A stretch of 64,000 bases of DNA from Cycas panzhihuaensis (GCA_023213395.1 CM041465.1:42911741-42975740), one strand, 5' to 3'. Positions 53,961 to 64,000 are shown, counted from the stretch's first letter. Notes: generated by a model from the letters alone, not told the origin. Numbers and translations are program-made.

Positions 53961-54730
53961 AAACGATCAATTTTGATATGGCCCATACGAGCATGCCACA
54001 GGGCCGCTTGGGACAACGTTTGAGGAGTCAGGGTTATGTTAAAAGCATAGTCATCATCAATATAGTTGGCTTCAGAGGATGGTGAGCCAACTAGGGGAAA
54101 AAGTTTGCCATCAAGAATTCCGGTTATAACCACAGCATTTGAAGGAGAGTGAATGACACAGAGAGTTTGATTATTTGCAGTTAAACTCAGATCAAATCCA
54201 CGCGAGACAAGGGTGGACAGGGAGAGCAGGTTCTGCTTTAGAGCAGGAATATATAAAACATCAACAAGGGTAAAATTTGGAAAGCTTGGGAGTTTCAGGT
54301 AAACAGTTCCAAGTCCTTCGACTGGCTGAGATGATTTGTTAGCCATTTGTACAACACCACGAACTTTAGAGTCAAAATCCTGAAAGAACTGGCGATGACA
54401 AGTCATATGTTGTGTTGCTCTAGTATCTATGATACAAGATGAAGTCTTTGAGGTGGCACTATTTGCAACTTCAAGTGGCGAAGGCAAAAGTGAATAAGCA
54501 TAACCATAATGAGCCTTAATATACTTAGTGGATCTATCAACAACATTTGATGAATTGGCCCCAATTCTTTGAAGGTGTCCATGAGCAAATTGCATTCCAC
54601 CAAAAGCATCTTCAAAAGAAGTATTATCAACGTTATGTGCACCATGGCATTGTTGATAGCTTGGTAGTTTGTTGGTGGCAGTTCTGCAATTTTTGGCATA
54701 GTGTCCTTTTCTATGACACCTTTGTCACAC
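53961..54730 (-). pseudogene. F protease and pre-integrase
   Basis: Open 54595-53507 including SCIIDTRATQHMTCHRQFFQ near 54380-54440. The usual DSGATxHM reads DTRATQHM, losing the flexible Gly. LVDVLYIPALKQNLLSLSTL and the pre-integrase LWHARMGHIKIDRLREL with CEACIIAKSQRQTL follow. Confidence 0.85.
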
Positions 54731-55645
54731 AATTATTTGATTTCCAGTCCCATAAGAAGTATTGGGCTAGTTAGATTATCTTTGATTGCTGGATCTGGGT
54801 GCAGGTTGATTATTTTGGTCTTGGCCTTGAGACTGTTTTTGTTGGAGTTGAGGAGCCTATTGACCATGAGGACATTATCCTTGTTGTCTACTTCTGCCTC
54901 TTCTGCGAAAATTACCACCTTTGCGAGAGGATCAACTTTGATTTTTGGCATAAAAAAGATCTTCTTCCACTTCAAAAGCAACATCGATTGGATTTGATGT
55001 AGTGGCAAAGTTGGTATCAAAGGTTTTATCAAATTCAATGAACTTATCAGCAAGATCCTCAAAGTTTAGGGTCTTCAAGGTGCCACTAGATTGAAGACTT
55101 CCCAATAGATTTTTATAATCTGGGATATGGAGACATGACTGAATCAAGAAAGCCCATGTAATGCATTGAGTCTTGAAATCTTTATCGATGGCTTGCTTGA
55201 TTGGACGAAGGAAATTGATTGTCTCACTTGCATGTTTTTTTTGCATGTTCAGTTTGTTCATCTTCAACACTAAGTGAACAAATTATATGTTTGATTTTGT
55301 GTCAAAGTTCTTCTTGAGAACTTTAAGAACTTTCCATGCTTTATTATGTACGGCTTGATGAATGAGATTATGTAGGGAATAATCGGTGACAAGAAATATT
55401 CCTGCATGGATTTTATCATCATCAAGTTCCCATTGGCATTTAGCTGCATCTTCAGTGGAAGCAGTTGGAGCAGTTCCTCCAGAAGTAGGTGTGGTAGTTG
55501 TAGCAACAACAATTGGTGTAATTTGCAAGTGATCTCTTCGAAGACTTTCATACTTTGCAGTATTTCTGGCACCAGTGAACCACATGTCTCAATTTCCTTT
55601 CCCTTTAAGAATGCTGTTCACATTTTGCTTGAACTGTGAAGACAT
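54731..55645 (-). pseudogene. F gag
   Basis: ATG 55645: SSQFKQNVNSILKGKGN then a stop, WFTGARNTAKYESLRRDHLQ, a Thr/Ala-rich stretch, WELDDDKIHAGIFLVTDYSL, NKAWKVLKVLKKNF, then after breaks NFLRPIKQAIDKDF and LADKFIEFDKTF, and a basic CCHC-like region near 54700-54740 (RKGHYAKNC). A UBN2-type gag of a different lineage from A-E. Confidence 0.8.
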
Positions 55646-56512
55646 GGTGTCTTTTGAGAAGGGAAGAAATGAACAAGGGAGTATAAAAATTATGGCAATA
55701 AATGATGAATCACTGTTTACAAATGGGAGACATAATGAAGCAATGTAGCAGAAGGAAGAAGAAGTGAGAATGTGTTGCGATTATATCTGACATCATACGT
55801 TTGGGGAGAAGAACAGATGAAAAACCAACAGTTATATTGGTGGAACAGTCAACTGAGGTGCATTCGACATAGGGAATAGATAGTACAGAGCCAGAAATGT
55901 AGTCTATTCCATCACAGGAATGGATATTATGTAGAAGGAATGCACCTAACGATAAAGGAACGAACACTGAGCAGAGGAACGCAGCAAGCAGATAGGAATG
56001 GTTGTGGTACGAAGAGGACACGTGGACAGCCGTACAGACAAATAGATGGTTAACAGTAACAAAGAGATTAAGGTTGAACATGCACCCATTGGGGAAAACA
56101 AACGGTTGTGACTGTAGATGCAACCGTTCCAAAACTGGAATTCATAGTGTATATAATCACATCCACTCCTTGGGATGGGTGTGAGAGCTGAGTTAGTGAT
56201 TCCAACAGTACCCGATCTGGTACGATTGACCAGTCAGGCCCAATGTACCTTGTATTATGTAATTTTGACTATTGTCTAATAAAAGAATAAGAGTTACGTG
56301 GACAATTGTGTGTATTTTCTAAGAAATGCATGAAGAATGTATGTTATTTGTGGACTTATGTGGCTTGATTAATAAAGAATATATATGTTAACCACTTGCA
56401 CACACCCTAGACTACAGTGGAAACCGTTGACAAGTGAAGATTTGCAATAAGGAGCAACAAATCAATCAACAGAATGGTTGCTCAAAGATGAAGGGAGCAA
56501 CTTAGAGAAAAG
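55646..56512. other. F leader remnant and unassigned LTR-like sequence
   Basis: 55646-55769 is probably F leader. From TGTTGCGATTATATC (about 55770) the sequence looks like a plus-strand LTR: a TATATAATC box near 56150 and AATAAAAGAATAAG, a possible poly(A) signal, near 56277. No partner copy, PBS or duplication is seen, so it may be a solo LTR or an element end. A minus-strand open frame (56132-55710) is hydrophobic but unsupported. Confidence 0.35.
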
Positions 56513-56712
56513 TCATCAACACTTGTGACAAATATTAAATTGACGCAACAGGAATATGAGAAGCACTATGATTAAAATTGGCCACCAACACTTGTGGCAA
56601 ATATTAACCTGACACAGTAGGAATATGAGAAGCACTATGATGAAAATTGGCCACTAACACTTGTGGCAAATATTAACTTGACGCAGTAAGAATATGAGAA
56701 GCACTATGATTG
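56513..56712. repeat. 69-bp tandem repeat, 2.9 copies
   Basis: Units start at 56513, 56582 and 56651 (CCACCAACACTTGTGGCAAA type), each with GAATATGAGAAGCACTATGA. The copies differ at a few positions only. Nothing in the window shares the unit. Confidence 0.9.
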
Positions 56713-57602
56713 TGATTACAGTATGGATCACGTTTTATAAATAAGTAAGTGATCAATATACAAGATTGTAGGCTAATGTAGAAGTTGACATCATTGGGTG
56801 TACATAACTTGAAACTCAAATGTAGGATGTGTAATCAACCCAATAACCTCTAACTCGTGTCAAGCATGTAGTTGAGGTTGTTGAAGGGATGCCTAGGCTT
56901 CTAGTAGAATTAAGTTGGCCTTCACCCGTGATACCCGCAGTTGTGTTTGGTGATGAAATCCAAGTCACAATGGAGCCTGAGTACTCTCAATCCTCACCTA
57001 GTTCACCAATGAGTAGCTATATACCTCCTTTGAAGAGTGGTATATGCATACCCATGGCTATGACAAATATTGGATCGGGTATATTTTAATGTTGTATTAA
57101 AGTTTCAGTTTTCCTGGTTGGTTATCGGGATGATCCCTGATTGAGGCATGATGGTATGGCTAACCAAACCTCACCAATATTTCGGTTCAGTCTAGTCCCA
57201 ACTTGAAACCCACACCTCCTTTATGGCATGACATTCTGCCAACCAAGGTATCTCAACCTTGGCGAGTATGTGAACAAGTACAAGATAGAGTGCTTTAGGT
57301 ATCTCAAACGTGCATATAACTGAAAATAGAGTGTTTGTTTGGAGTGTCTTTGGAGTGCTTTCTTGAAATGATTTTGGAGTGCTGAAATGAAATGTTGATA
57401 AGTGAGTGAAGACACTGGATATTGCCCTTTACCTCTATTTGTGCCTTGTTGGGGTTTGGTAGATGGGCCTTCTACATTTCTAGGTTTACTTATAATACCA
57501 ACTTATTATTGGTAGTTAGGAGTGTCCATAATCCATCGTCTTTTGATTTGTTAGTGGAGCTGCCCCCGATCTCTCTTGATGATGGAATATTACATTTACA
57601 CT
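56713..57602. other. Unassigned sequence with a small open frame
   Basis: No retroelement domain recognised. A plus-strand frame (about 56847-57087) reads RVKHVVEVVEGMPRLLVEL and, later, MEPEYSQSSPSSPMSSYIPP; no known family comes to mind and there is no sign of splice structure. The 57100-57420 part has imperfect GGTATCTCAAMC repeats. This is the best place for host or unknown-element DNA. Confidence 0.3.
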
Positions 57603-57815
57603 TGTTAGAATTTCATATCAGAATTATTGAAAATGAGTTGTTGTGTGTTATTGAGGAAGAGAAAGCCCCCTTAAATATACATAATAGATTGTAATCGAAA
57701 CATCTATAGATGATACATGGCAGACAAGTGTCTAATCCTCCATAGGGAGTTACATAATGAGGGTCTTATAACATTACCTCTTAAAGATCTTAGGATAAAA
57801 CATTATACTCTAACA
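57603..57815 (-). repeat. Copia D 3' LTR
   Basis: Plus-strand TGTTAGAATTTC...ACTCTAACA, 213 bp, B-like in layout, followed by the shared PPT (minus AAGAGAGGG). The other LTR lies outside the window. Confidence 0.8.
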
Positions 57816-57837
57816 CCCTCTCTTAATGTTTTATCCT
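57792..57837 (-). promoter_or_regulatory. PPT/U3 junction inside a 14-bp inverted repeat (copia D)
   Basis: AGGATAAAACATTA (57792-57805) pairs perfectly with TAATGTTTTATCCT (57824-57837). Relative to B one A-T pair has become G-C, changed on both arms. Confidence 0.7.
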
Positions 57838-58077
57838 TTTTAATCCTATTATGTTTCTAAGACTCTGAAATCTATCTCTACAAAGAGGTTTTATTAGAAT
57901 GTCTGCAACTTGTTCTACTATGGGACAATATGCCAAGTCGATTTCTTTGTTTTGCACTCTCTCGTATGAAATGATGATGTACCTCTATGTGCTTTGTTCA
58001 TGCATGAATAATAGGATTCTTGGTTAATTTTATTGCACTCTGATTGTCACAATTCATTATTGGTGGGTCTTGCTGCT
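57816..58077 (-). pseudogene. D RNase H, C-terminal fragment
   Basis: Minus strand shows NCDNQSAIKLTKNPIIHA, a stop, TKHIEVHHHFIRE, then the usual end. It is cut at 58077 by E; the remainder of D must lie beyond the nest. Confidence 0.8.
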
Positions 58078-58274
58078 TGTTAAAATCAGACTCCTCTAAT
58101 TGATGGAGGGAAAATCATTGTCTTTATTATGTGAGGAATTCCTCCTTTTATACAGAAGACTTTGTAATCGTTACATGTTTAATTATAACTAATCATGAGC
58201 ATCAAATTTACACTATGTATAATGAGGGGTTGATCACATTGTCCCCCTTATAATCATAAGATAAAACATTAACA
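58078..58274 (-). repeat. Copia E 3' LTR
   Basis: Plus-strand TGTTAAAATCAG...AACATTAACA, 197 bp, inserted in D after CTGCT. Followed by the PPT. Confidence 0.8.
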
Positions 58275-58296
58275 CCCTCTCTTAATGTTTTATCTT
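58258..58296 (-). promoter_or_regulatory. PPT/U3 junction inside a 15-bp inverted repeat (copia E)
   Basis: AAGATAAAACATTAA (58258-58272) pairs perfectly with TTAATGTTTTATCTT (58282-58296). The 9-nt loop CACCCTCTC is the PPT and the LTR terminal bases. Confidence 0.7.
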
Positions 58297-59950
58297 TTTC
58301 AGTCCTATTCTCTCTTTGAGAATTTGAAATTTGTCTCTGCTAAGAGATTTTGTCAGAATGTCTGCAACTTGACTTTTTGTGGGACAGTATATTCGTTCAA
58401 CTTCTTTACTTTGAACTTTTTCTCGAATGAAGTGGTGGTGAATTTCTATATGCTTTGTTCATGCATGTAGAATTGGATTCTTGGACAACTTTATTACACT
58501 CTGATTGTCACAAAGTAATGTTGTTAGTTCTTGTTGCAGTTGATTCATATCCATTAACAGTTGCTTGAGTTAGAGTGCTTCACATGTTGCACTGACTGCT
58601 GATTTGTACTTTGCTTTAGTTGATGAAAGAGCAATTGTTGGTTGTTTTTTATTATATCAGAAAATGGTTGTTGAGCCCAAGAAGAAACAATATCCATTGG
58701 TAGATTTCCTATTTTCTTTGTCCTTTGCCTAGTTTGAGTTACAATATCCAAGCAATTGGGTTGGCTTTTCCTTGATGTATACCAATTTCAGATCTGCAGT
58801 GCCTTTCAGATATTTGAGTATCCTTTTGGCTGCTTTCCAATGTCTCATTCTAGGCTCTTGCATATATCTGGAAACCAAACCCGCTGAGTGTGAGATGTCA
58901 GGTCTTGTAATAGTGAGATAGATGAAGCTTCCAATCAACTGCTTGTACAGAGTGTTGTTGACAGTAGGTTCTCCTTCATCTAGGACTAAATCAGTCCACC
59001 TCCATGCGCGTTCCACATTTATTGTAATTCTCCATTTAAAATTTAACTAGTAGATCCCTGATGTATTTACCTTGTGATAGTGTGATTGATTCTTTGCTTT
59101 GTTCAATTTCTATTCCTAGATAATAGTTTGAGACCTAAATTTGTCATTTCAAATTCCTTTTCCAATTGACTCTTTATATTTGAGATAGATTTTGTATCAT
59201 CCCCTATAAGAATCATGTCATCAACATAGACAACAATGACAGATTTTCTTATCACTTATTTTTACATATAGAGTGGACTTGGAACTACACCTGTGAAAGC
59301 CATTTTGAGGCGGATGTTTATCCAACTTTGCATACCAAGCTCTAGGCACTTGTTTCAATCCATATAGGGCCTTTTTTTAGTTTACATACCAGATGTTCTT
59401 GTCCTTACTTGATGTAGCCTTCTAGTTGCTGCATGTAGACCTCTTCATCCAGATCTCCATTTAAGAAGGCACTTTTGATATCTAACTAGTAAATCTCCCA
59501 ATTATTTTGAGCTACTAGTGCAATTACTGTTCTAACAGTATTTAACTTGGCCACATGAGAGAATGTTTCATCATAATCAATCTCGACAGTTTGAGTATAA
59601 CCTTTTACCAGAAGTCTAGCTTTGAGCTTTCCTATTTTGCCATCAGCCCCTTCTTTTACTTTGTACACCCATTTACAATTAATGATAGGCTTATTGGGAG
59701 GTAATTCAACTAGATCCCAAGTTTGATTTTTAGCAATGGCATCCATTTCTGCATTCATTGTGGATCTCCATTCTATATGCTCCTTTGCTTCCTTAAAGGA
59801 TTGAGGTTCCACTCTGCTGATGAGGGCATGAGGTTGTTGACTTCTGGTTCTGTGTGTGAAAACAATTCCCTTTCCTTCTTCTATTGTTTTAATGTACCAT
59901 TTTGGTACTTTCTTCTCTCTTTTTGTTTCTCCAGTGGTTGACTCTTCAGA
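58275..59950 (-). pseudogene. E reverse transcriptase and RNase H, 5' part missing
   Basis: From the cut at 59950: EPQSFKEAKEHIEWRSTMNA, INCKWVYKVKEGADGKIGK, ARLLVKGYTQTVEIDYDETF; the YVDD box lies near 59213-59234; NTLYKQLIGSFIYLTITRPD, MRHWKAAKRILKYLKGTADL; RNase H CDNQSVIKLSKNPILHA, a stop, TKHIEIHHHFIREKV. A TAG/TAA series interrupts it. It is cut at 59950 by element C, so the gag side is off the window. Confidence 0.85.
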
Positions 59951-60173
59951 TGTGTAAAAGGTAATGTTTTATCTAGGGCTCTAGTACATGATTGAAATAT
60001 TTTATAAGGGTCTTATATCTCTCCCTCTTTCTCTCTCAAAGTGACAAGTGGCACTATCTTGTTGAGTGGTTGCCATTAGTAGCTTCTTCATAACTTTATG
60101 TATAGACAAAGATTCAATGAATAAACATTAGAGAGAGAGTGAAAGAATTCCTCCATTATTTTGAATCTTTACA
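59951..60173 (+). repeat. C 5' LTR
   Basis: TGTGTAAAAGGTAATG...AATCTTTACA, about 223 bp; the start could be 59951 or 59953. Its first 30 bases resemble the B LTR start (GTAATGTTTTATCTAGG). TTTTATAAGG near 59999 is a possible TATA. Confidence 0.8.
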
Positions 60174-60185
60174 TGGTATCAGAGC
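60174..60185 (+). other. C primer-binding site
   Basis: TGGTATCAGAGC directly at the LTR end; perfect initiator-Met site. Confidence 0.95.
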
Positions 60186-60888
60186 AAGTTATTAGGTCGT
60201 CCTGCCTGTGAAAGAGCCAAATTAGGGTTTTATTAAAGGAAGAAGATTGGGATCAAATTGCTACCAAAAGACTCTGCCATCTGAGGTTAGTTTGTACAAG
60301 ACAAGTTTCGAGCCAGAGCTGTACAAGATTACACGATTGTACGGACATGTACAGAGCTATACGGAAGGCAAAATTCAAGGTCGTTAGCATTTGACGAAAC
60401 TCACCCAGATTATAGATCGGGGCCTTCTCTACCTCTTTTCATTTTGTGTCGACATCGTTTGAATCCAGTTTCACCCAGTTTTGAGTAGATTTCAAATCGC
60501 GCGGGTTTGGAGCCTCTTTTCAAGTTTTTCCTTCAAAAATCTGGTGTAAATCTCTAGTACAAAGTATCTAAAATTCTTCTCATTGCTAGACAAAGGTTTT
60601 AAATTAGTCTTATCAAGATTTCGTCTCAGTTTTTCAAGATTTTTCTCCAGTTTTGCAAAAAACCCTTGGGGGTGGATTTGGACTTTTCTCTATTCGTTTC
60701 TCTCAAGTCTGAAAGCATTTTGAGAAACTAATACCTGATTTAGATACCCATTTGGAAGATCTTTCAATTGAGACCCTTTTTCCTCCCATCCGTACAACTT
60801 GAGTTTCATACAGAAATTCGTACACCTGGTCGTACAGCAGTCCGTACAGCCATTTAAAATTAATTTCCTGTCTTCATACAAGTCAACC
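60186..60888 (+). other. C leader
   Basis: Noncoding, many GTACA/CGTAC words (60295-60365, 60800-60860). 60357-60407 carries the block CTATACGGAAGGCA...TTGACGAAACTCACCCAG shared with B and H leaders. Confidence 0.75.
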
Positions 60889-61760
60889 ATGGCCTCCTCT
60901 GCTAGATCACTTCCTGAATGTGATAAATTGACTGAAATGAACTTGAATGTTTGGAAAATAAAAATGGTAGGGTTATTGAGAGCAAAACATGCCTGGAAAA
61001 TTACTACTAGGGATGAAAAATAACCCTCTTATGCAGTAGACTTAATCAATTGGGAGGAAGGAAATAATACTGCTATTTCTATTCTCAAACTTTCAATCTC
61101 TGACTCCTTGTTAGTATATGTTGATGGTCTAGAGAACGCAAGTGAAATTTAGAAAATAATGTCTTCTATGTTTAGTAGAAAGAATAAAGCAAGAATTGTA
61201 GCCCTGAGAAAAGAACTTTATAAACTTAAGATAAGGGAGGGCCAAACTGTATCTGAATTCATAACCAAGTTGACAATATCAAAACCGCTCTTCTCATAGC
61301 AGGAGACAAACTAATTGACACAGAATTGATACATTTGGTGCTCAACAAACTCCCAAAATCCTTTGATAATATTGTAAACATGTTAACAGGAGGGGGACAA
61401 ATAGCTACCATGACCTTTGATACTCTAATAGGTCATATGTTCAATCAGGAACAAAGGAATCAGAGATATGAAGAAGACTCAAAAATTGAAGAAGCTCTTA
61501 TCACCAAGCTTCATTTGGGAGGCAGAGGACGAGGTCAGCCTAATCCTAGGCTATGAGGAAGAACACCAGTTGGCTATAGAGGACGTTGGACTGAAGGAAG
61601 AGGACGAGGAAGAATGACTAACAATCCACCTCGAAATCCTAGAGTGTGTTTCAATTGTGGAAAACCAGGTCACTTTTCAAGTAACTGTAGAGTGTTTGAC
61701 GTCTGCTATCATTGCGGACAAACATGGCATTTCCCATATCAGTGTTATCAGAGACGAGCC
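60889..61760 (+). pseudogene. C gag with two zinc knuckles
   Basis: MASSARSLPECDKLTEMNLN then VWKIKMVGLLRAKHAWK; a TAA at about 61021; INWEEGNNTAISILKLSISD; a frameshift near 61270; IHLVLNKLPKSFDNIVNMLT, MTFDTLIGHMFNQEQRNQRY; a Gly/Arg-rich stretch; knuckles CFNCGKPGHFSSNC and CYHCGQTWHFPYQC (61642-61743). Parallel to B gag, but with a second knuckle. Confidence 0.9.
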
Positions 61761-63270
61761 GAAATTCAAAAGGGAAAACAACAGGTGACTGAAAATTACA
61801 GCAGAGAAAAGGACACAACAAAAGAAGAAGTTGAAACAACTTTTATTGCAGCCTTAACGACAAATGCAAGTGCAACAGAGAACTGGTATGTAGATTCAGG
61901 AGCTTCACATCACACGACAGGAATTGAAGAATGGTTTGAAGTTATCAAACCTTATGACCTCAATAAATCAGTAGAGTTAGGAGACAACTTTCCTTTACAC
62001 ATAAAGGGAATATGACAAATTGCTATACGAATTAATGGAAAAATTCAACGTATAGGCAATGTCTTTTTTGTACTGGGGATGAAGAAGAATCTTTTGTCTG
62101 TATCTCAGTTAAGTGGCAAGAAGCTGAGAACAATATTCGATGAATATGGTTATTGTTACATTCTTGATATGAAAAAGAACGGCATTGTGATAACCAAAGA
62201 AGAAAAATGCAGTAGGTTGTATAAACTTCTCTCCACTCCTGTACTGCCTGATAAAGGTGCTACAAAAGTGCTTTTTGATGTAAAATCTCTTGCTGTAACC
62301 AGCACTGATACTAATGAAATGTGGCATTTGAAGTATGGTCATATTTCTCATGATATGTTAAAAAAATTAAAGGAACACAAGATGGTGAATGGTTTACCGG
62401 ATATTTCTTTCAATTACTTTGTATGTAAAGGCTACATGATGAAACAACACAGGATTCCATTATCAAAAAGCACATGGCATGCGCAAAATAAGCTGGAATT
62501 GATACACACTGATCTATGTGGTGCATTCACGCCAATTTCAACAAATGGAGCAAGGTACTTCTTAACTATTATTGATGATTTCTCCAGAAAAACATGGATG
62601 TATTTTCTTTTTAGTAAATCAGAAGCACTTAGCTACTTCAGAGAATTCAAGGCTGAAACTAAATTGGAAAGCAATCAAAAAATCAAATGTATTCGTTCAG
62701 ATAGAGGTGGAGAATTTGCATCTAATGATTTCCTCCATTTTTGTAAAATACATGGAATTTGTAGACAATTTACAACCCTCTATACACCTCAATCAAGTGG
62801 GGTTATGGAAAGGATGAATAGAACAATTGTAGAAATGGCTCGTGCATGGTGAACAACAGTAAAATAGCTATAAGAAATATTGGGCAGAAACTGTACACAC
62901 AACTATATATTTGATCAATAGAAGTCCAACTCAATCATTGGATAACATAACACCTGAAGAATCTTGGACGGGACATAAGCCCAATGTAAGTCATTTAAAA
63001 ATCTTTGGTTGCAAGGCATATGTTCACATCCCTGATAGGAAAAGGACCAAGTTGGATAGTAAAAGCATAGAAGGCATAATGGTTGGGTACAGTAGTCGCT
63101 CAAAAGAGTACAGATGTCTCGACCCAAAAACATACAGACTTTATGTAAGTAGGGATGTAATCTTTGATGAAAAGAGAGAATGTATTAACACAATACCTCA
63201 AGAAGTTGATGCAGGCAACCAAGATTTCTATTCTACTCAGCTGAAAGAAATCAGACATTACTTTTGAAAG
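61761..63270 (+). pseudogene. C protease and integrase
   Basis: WYVDSGASHHTTGIEEWFEV near 61885-61940 keeps the protease DSGA. After a TGA at 62013-62015 the frame 62079-62852 is open: LLSVSQLSGKKLRTIFDEYG, MWHLKYGHISHDMLKKLKEH. Integrase follows with HTDLCGAFTPIS, RSDRGGEFASNDFLHFC and SSGVMERMNRTIVEMARAW, so the D, D and E residues are all there. A TGA at 62850-62852 and further stops follow, then SHLKIFGCKAYVHIPDRKRT and SRDVIFDEKREC. Best-preserved integrase in the window. Confidence 0.9.
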
Positions 63271-64000
63271 TATTGAAGCAGAAATTGACATCTCAGAGGA
63301 CACATCTACAAACAAACAACAAGCTAGTGATTCCAACATTCAGTTAGATACTCAACAAGGCAACGGTTCCGAAGATGAAGAAGTCAAATCATCACAAGAA
63401 TATTCCTCAAAAAGAGTACCAAAATGGTATCTCAAGACACTTGAGGAAACAAAGGGGGAAATTTTTGAACATCGAACTAGATCTCAAAAACCACAAGCCT
63501 TAATTTGCTCCATCGAACCAAGTTCTTATAAAGAAGTAAGCAACTCTCAAGATTGGAAAGCAGCAATGGACACAGAGATTGAAGTCATACATAGAAATAA
63601 AACATGGGATCCGGTCTCAGTCCCTAAAGACAAACCCATTGTAAATTGCAAATGAGTATACAAAATAAAGGAAAAACCAAACGGAGAAGTTGAGAAATAC
63701 AAGGCAAGACTGGTAGCAAAAGACTACACACAAACAACTGGAATCGACTATGAAGAAACATTCTCACCAGTAGCCAAGTTAAATATAGTAAGAATGGTAA
63801 CTGCTCTTGTTGCCAAAAAATGTTTGAAGATTTATGAAATGGACGTTAAAAGTGCATTCTTAAATGGAGATATGCAAGAAGAAGTGTACATGTATCAGCC
63901 AGAAGGATACATAAAATTAGGTCAGGAAAATATGGTCTGTAAATTAAGAAAGGCGCTGTATGGACTTAAGTAAGCACCAAGAGCTTGGTACGCTAAATTG
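63271..64000 (+). pseudogene. C reverse transcriptase, N-terminal half
   Basis: VPKWYLKTLEETKGEIFEHR, SSYKEVSNSQDWKAAMDTEI, then NCK followed by TGA (63653-63655) where the other elements have Trp, ARLVAKDYTQTTGIDYEETF, MDVKSAFLNGDMQEEVYMYQ, KALYGLK followed by TAA (63971-63973) where others have Gln, then APRAWYAKL. The YVDD box lies outside. Confidence 0.9.

Larger units (their letters stand above)
44388..55769 (-). mobile_element. Copia F (contains gypsy N; 5' LTR not found)
   Basis: The left 3' LTR (44388-44689), PPT and a 3' untranslated segment are separated by N from the rest, then pol and gag run to an ATG at 55645 on the minus strand. The frame and context continue across N. No copy of the 302-bp LTR occurs to the right, so the 5' end is either cut by another insertion or deleted near 55770. 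It differs from families A-E. Confidence 0.75.
59951..64000 (+). mobile_element. Copia C (runs off right edge)
   Basis: 5' LTR, PBS, leader, gag, protease, integrase and half of RT on the plus strand. It sits in E between the integrase and RT domains after TCAGA (59946-59950). It is related to B. Innermost of the right-hand nest. Confidence 0.9.

Noticed and set aside
55710-56132. 140-codon minus-strand open frame with hydrophobic segments
   Set aside because: Lies in LTR-like promoter sequence, has no homologue I recognise, and its hydrophobicity follows from T-rich composition.
56847-57087. Possible host gene exon
   Set aside because: Only about 80 codons, no recognisable family, no paired exons or splice pattern; kept only as part of an unassigned island.

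Overview
The window is a piece of a large, repeat-rich plant nuclear genome. It is AT-rich and consists almost entirely of LTR retrotransposons of the Ty1/copia and Ty3/gypsy superfamilies. Initiator-Met tRNA primer-binding sites (TGGTATCAGAGC or variants) follow most of the LTRs. I see no host gene, rRNA or tRNA gene, and nothing bacterial. The plant lineage cannot be fixed from the sequence alone. Nearly every coding region is broken by stops and frameshifts, so they are listed as pseudogenes.

Layout, left to right. 1-1475: 5' part of a minus-strand copia of family A (A1). 1476-7362: gypsy G1 (+), cut off inside integrase. 7363-13975: copia A2 (+), 5'-truncated, carrying a 407-bp GC-rich element S (12503-12909) in its pol. 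14277-38493: one old minus-strand chromodomain gypsy (G3), split by G2 (14476-17963) and by gypsy H (18826-37774). H is itself split by copia A3 (22605-35533), which is split by copia B (23578-28753). G3 is cut again at 38494 by copia A4, whose 3' LTR is cut at 44388 by minus-strand copia F, which contains gypsy N (44708-50722). 55646-57602 is mostly unassigned and holds a 69-bp tandem repeat. 57603-64000 is a nest of three related copias: D split by E, split by C (+), which runs off the window.

Six insertions have both ends and target-site duplications: S (TAATG), G2 (CTTTC/CATTC), H (TTCAT), A3 (CAGTG), B (CAAAT/CAAAC) and N (AGAAG). Host reading frames resume on the far side of S, G2, H and A3; B interrupts A3's noncoding leader and N lies in the 3' untranslated part of F. 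The nesting is therefore read directly rather than guessed.

Points of most interest: (1) copias B, D and E carry a perfect 13-15 bp inverted repeat bracketing the polypurine tract/U3 junction, with one compensatory base-pair change. (2) S is a GC-rich, LTR-like miniature element with a PBS, a tRNA T-arm-like motif and an extra inverted end. (3) G2 carries a relative of S spliced exactly between two copies of its own PBS, which looks like reverse-transcriptase template switching. (4) G2 and N, from different gypsy families, both lack RT, RNase H and the integrase core but keep gag, protease and the integrase tail. (5) A 5' leader block is shared by gypsy H and copias B and C.
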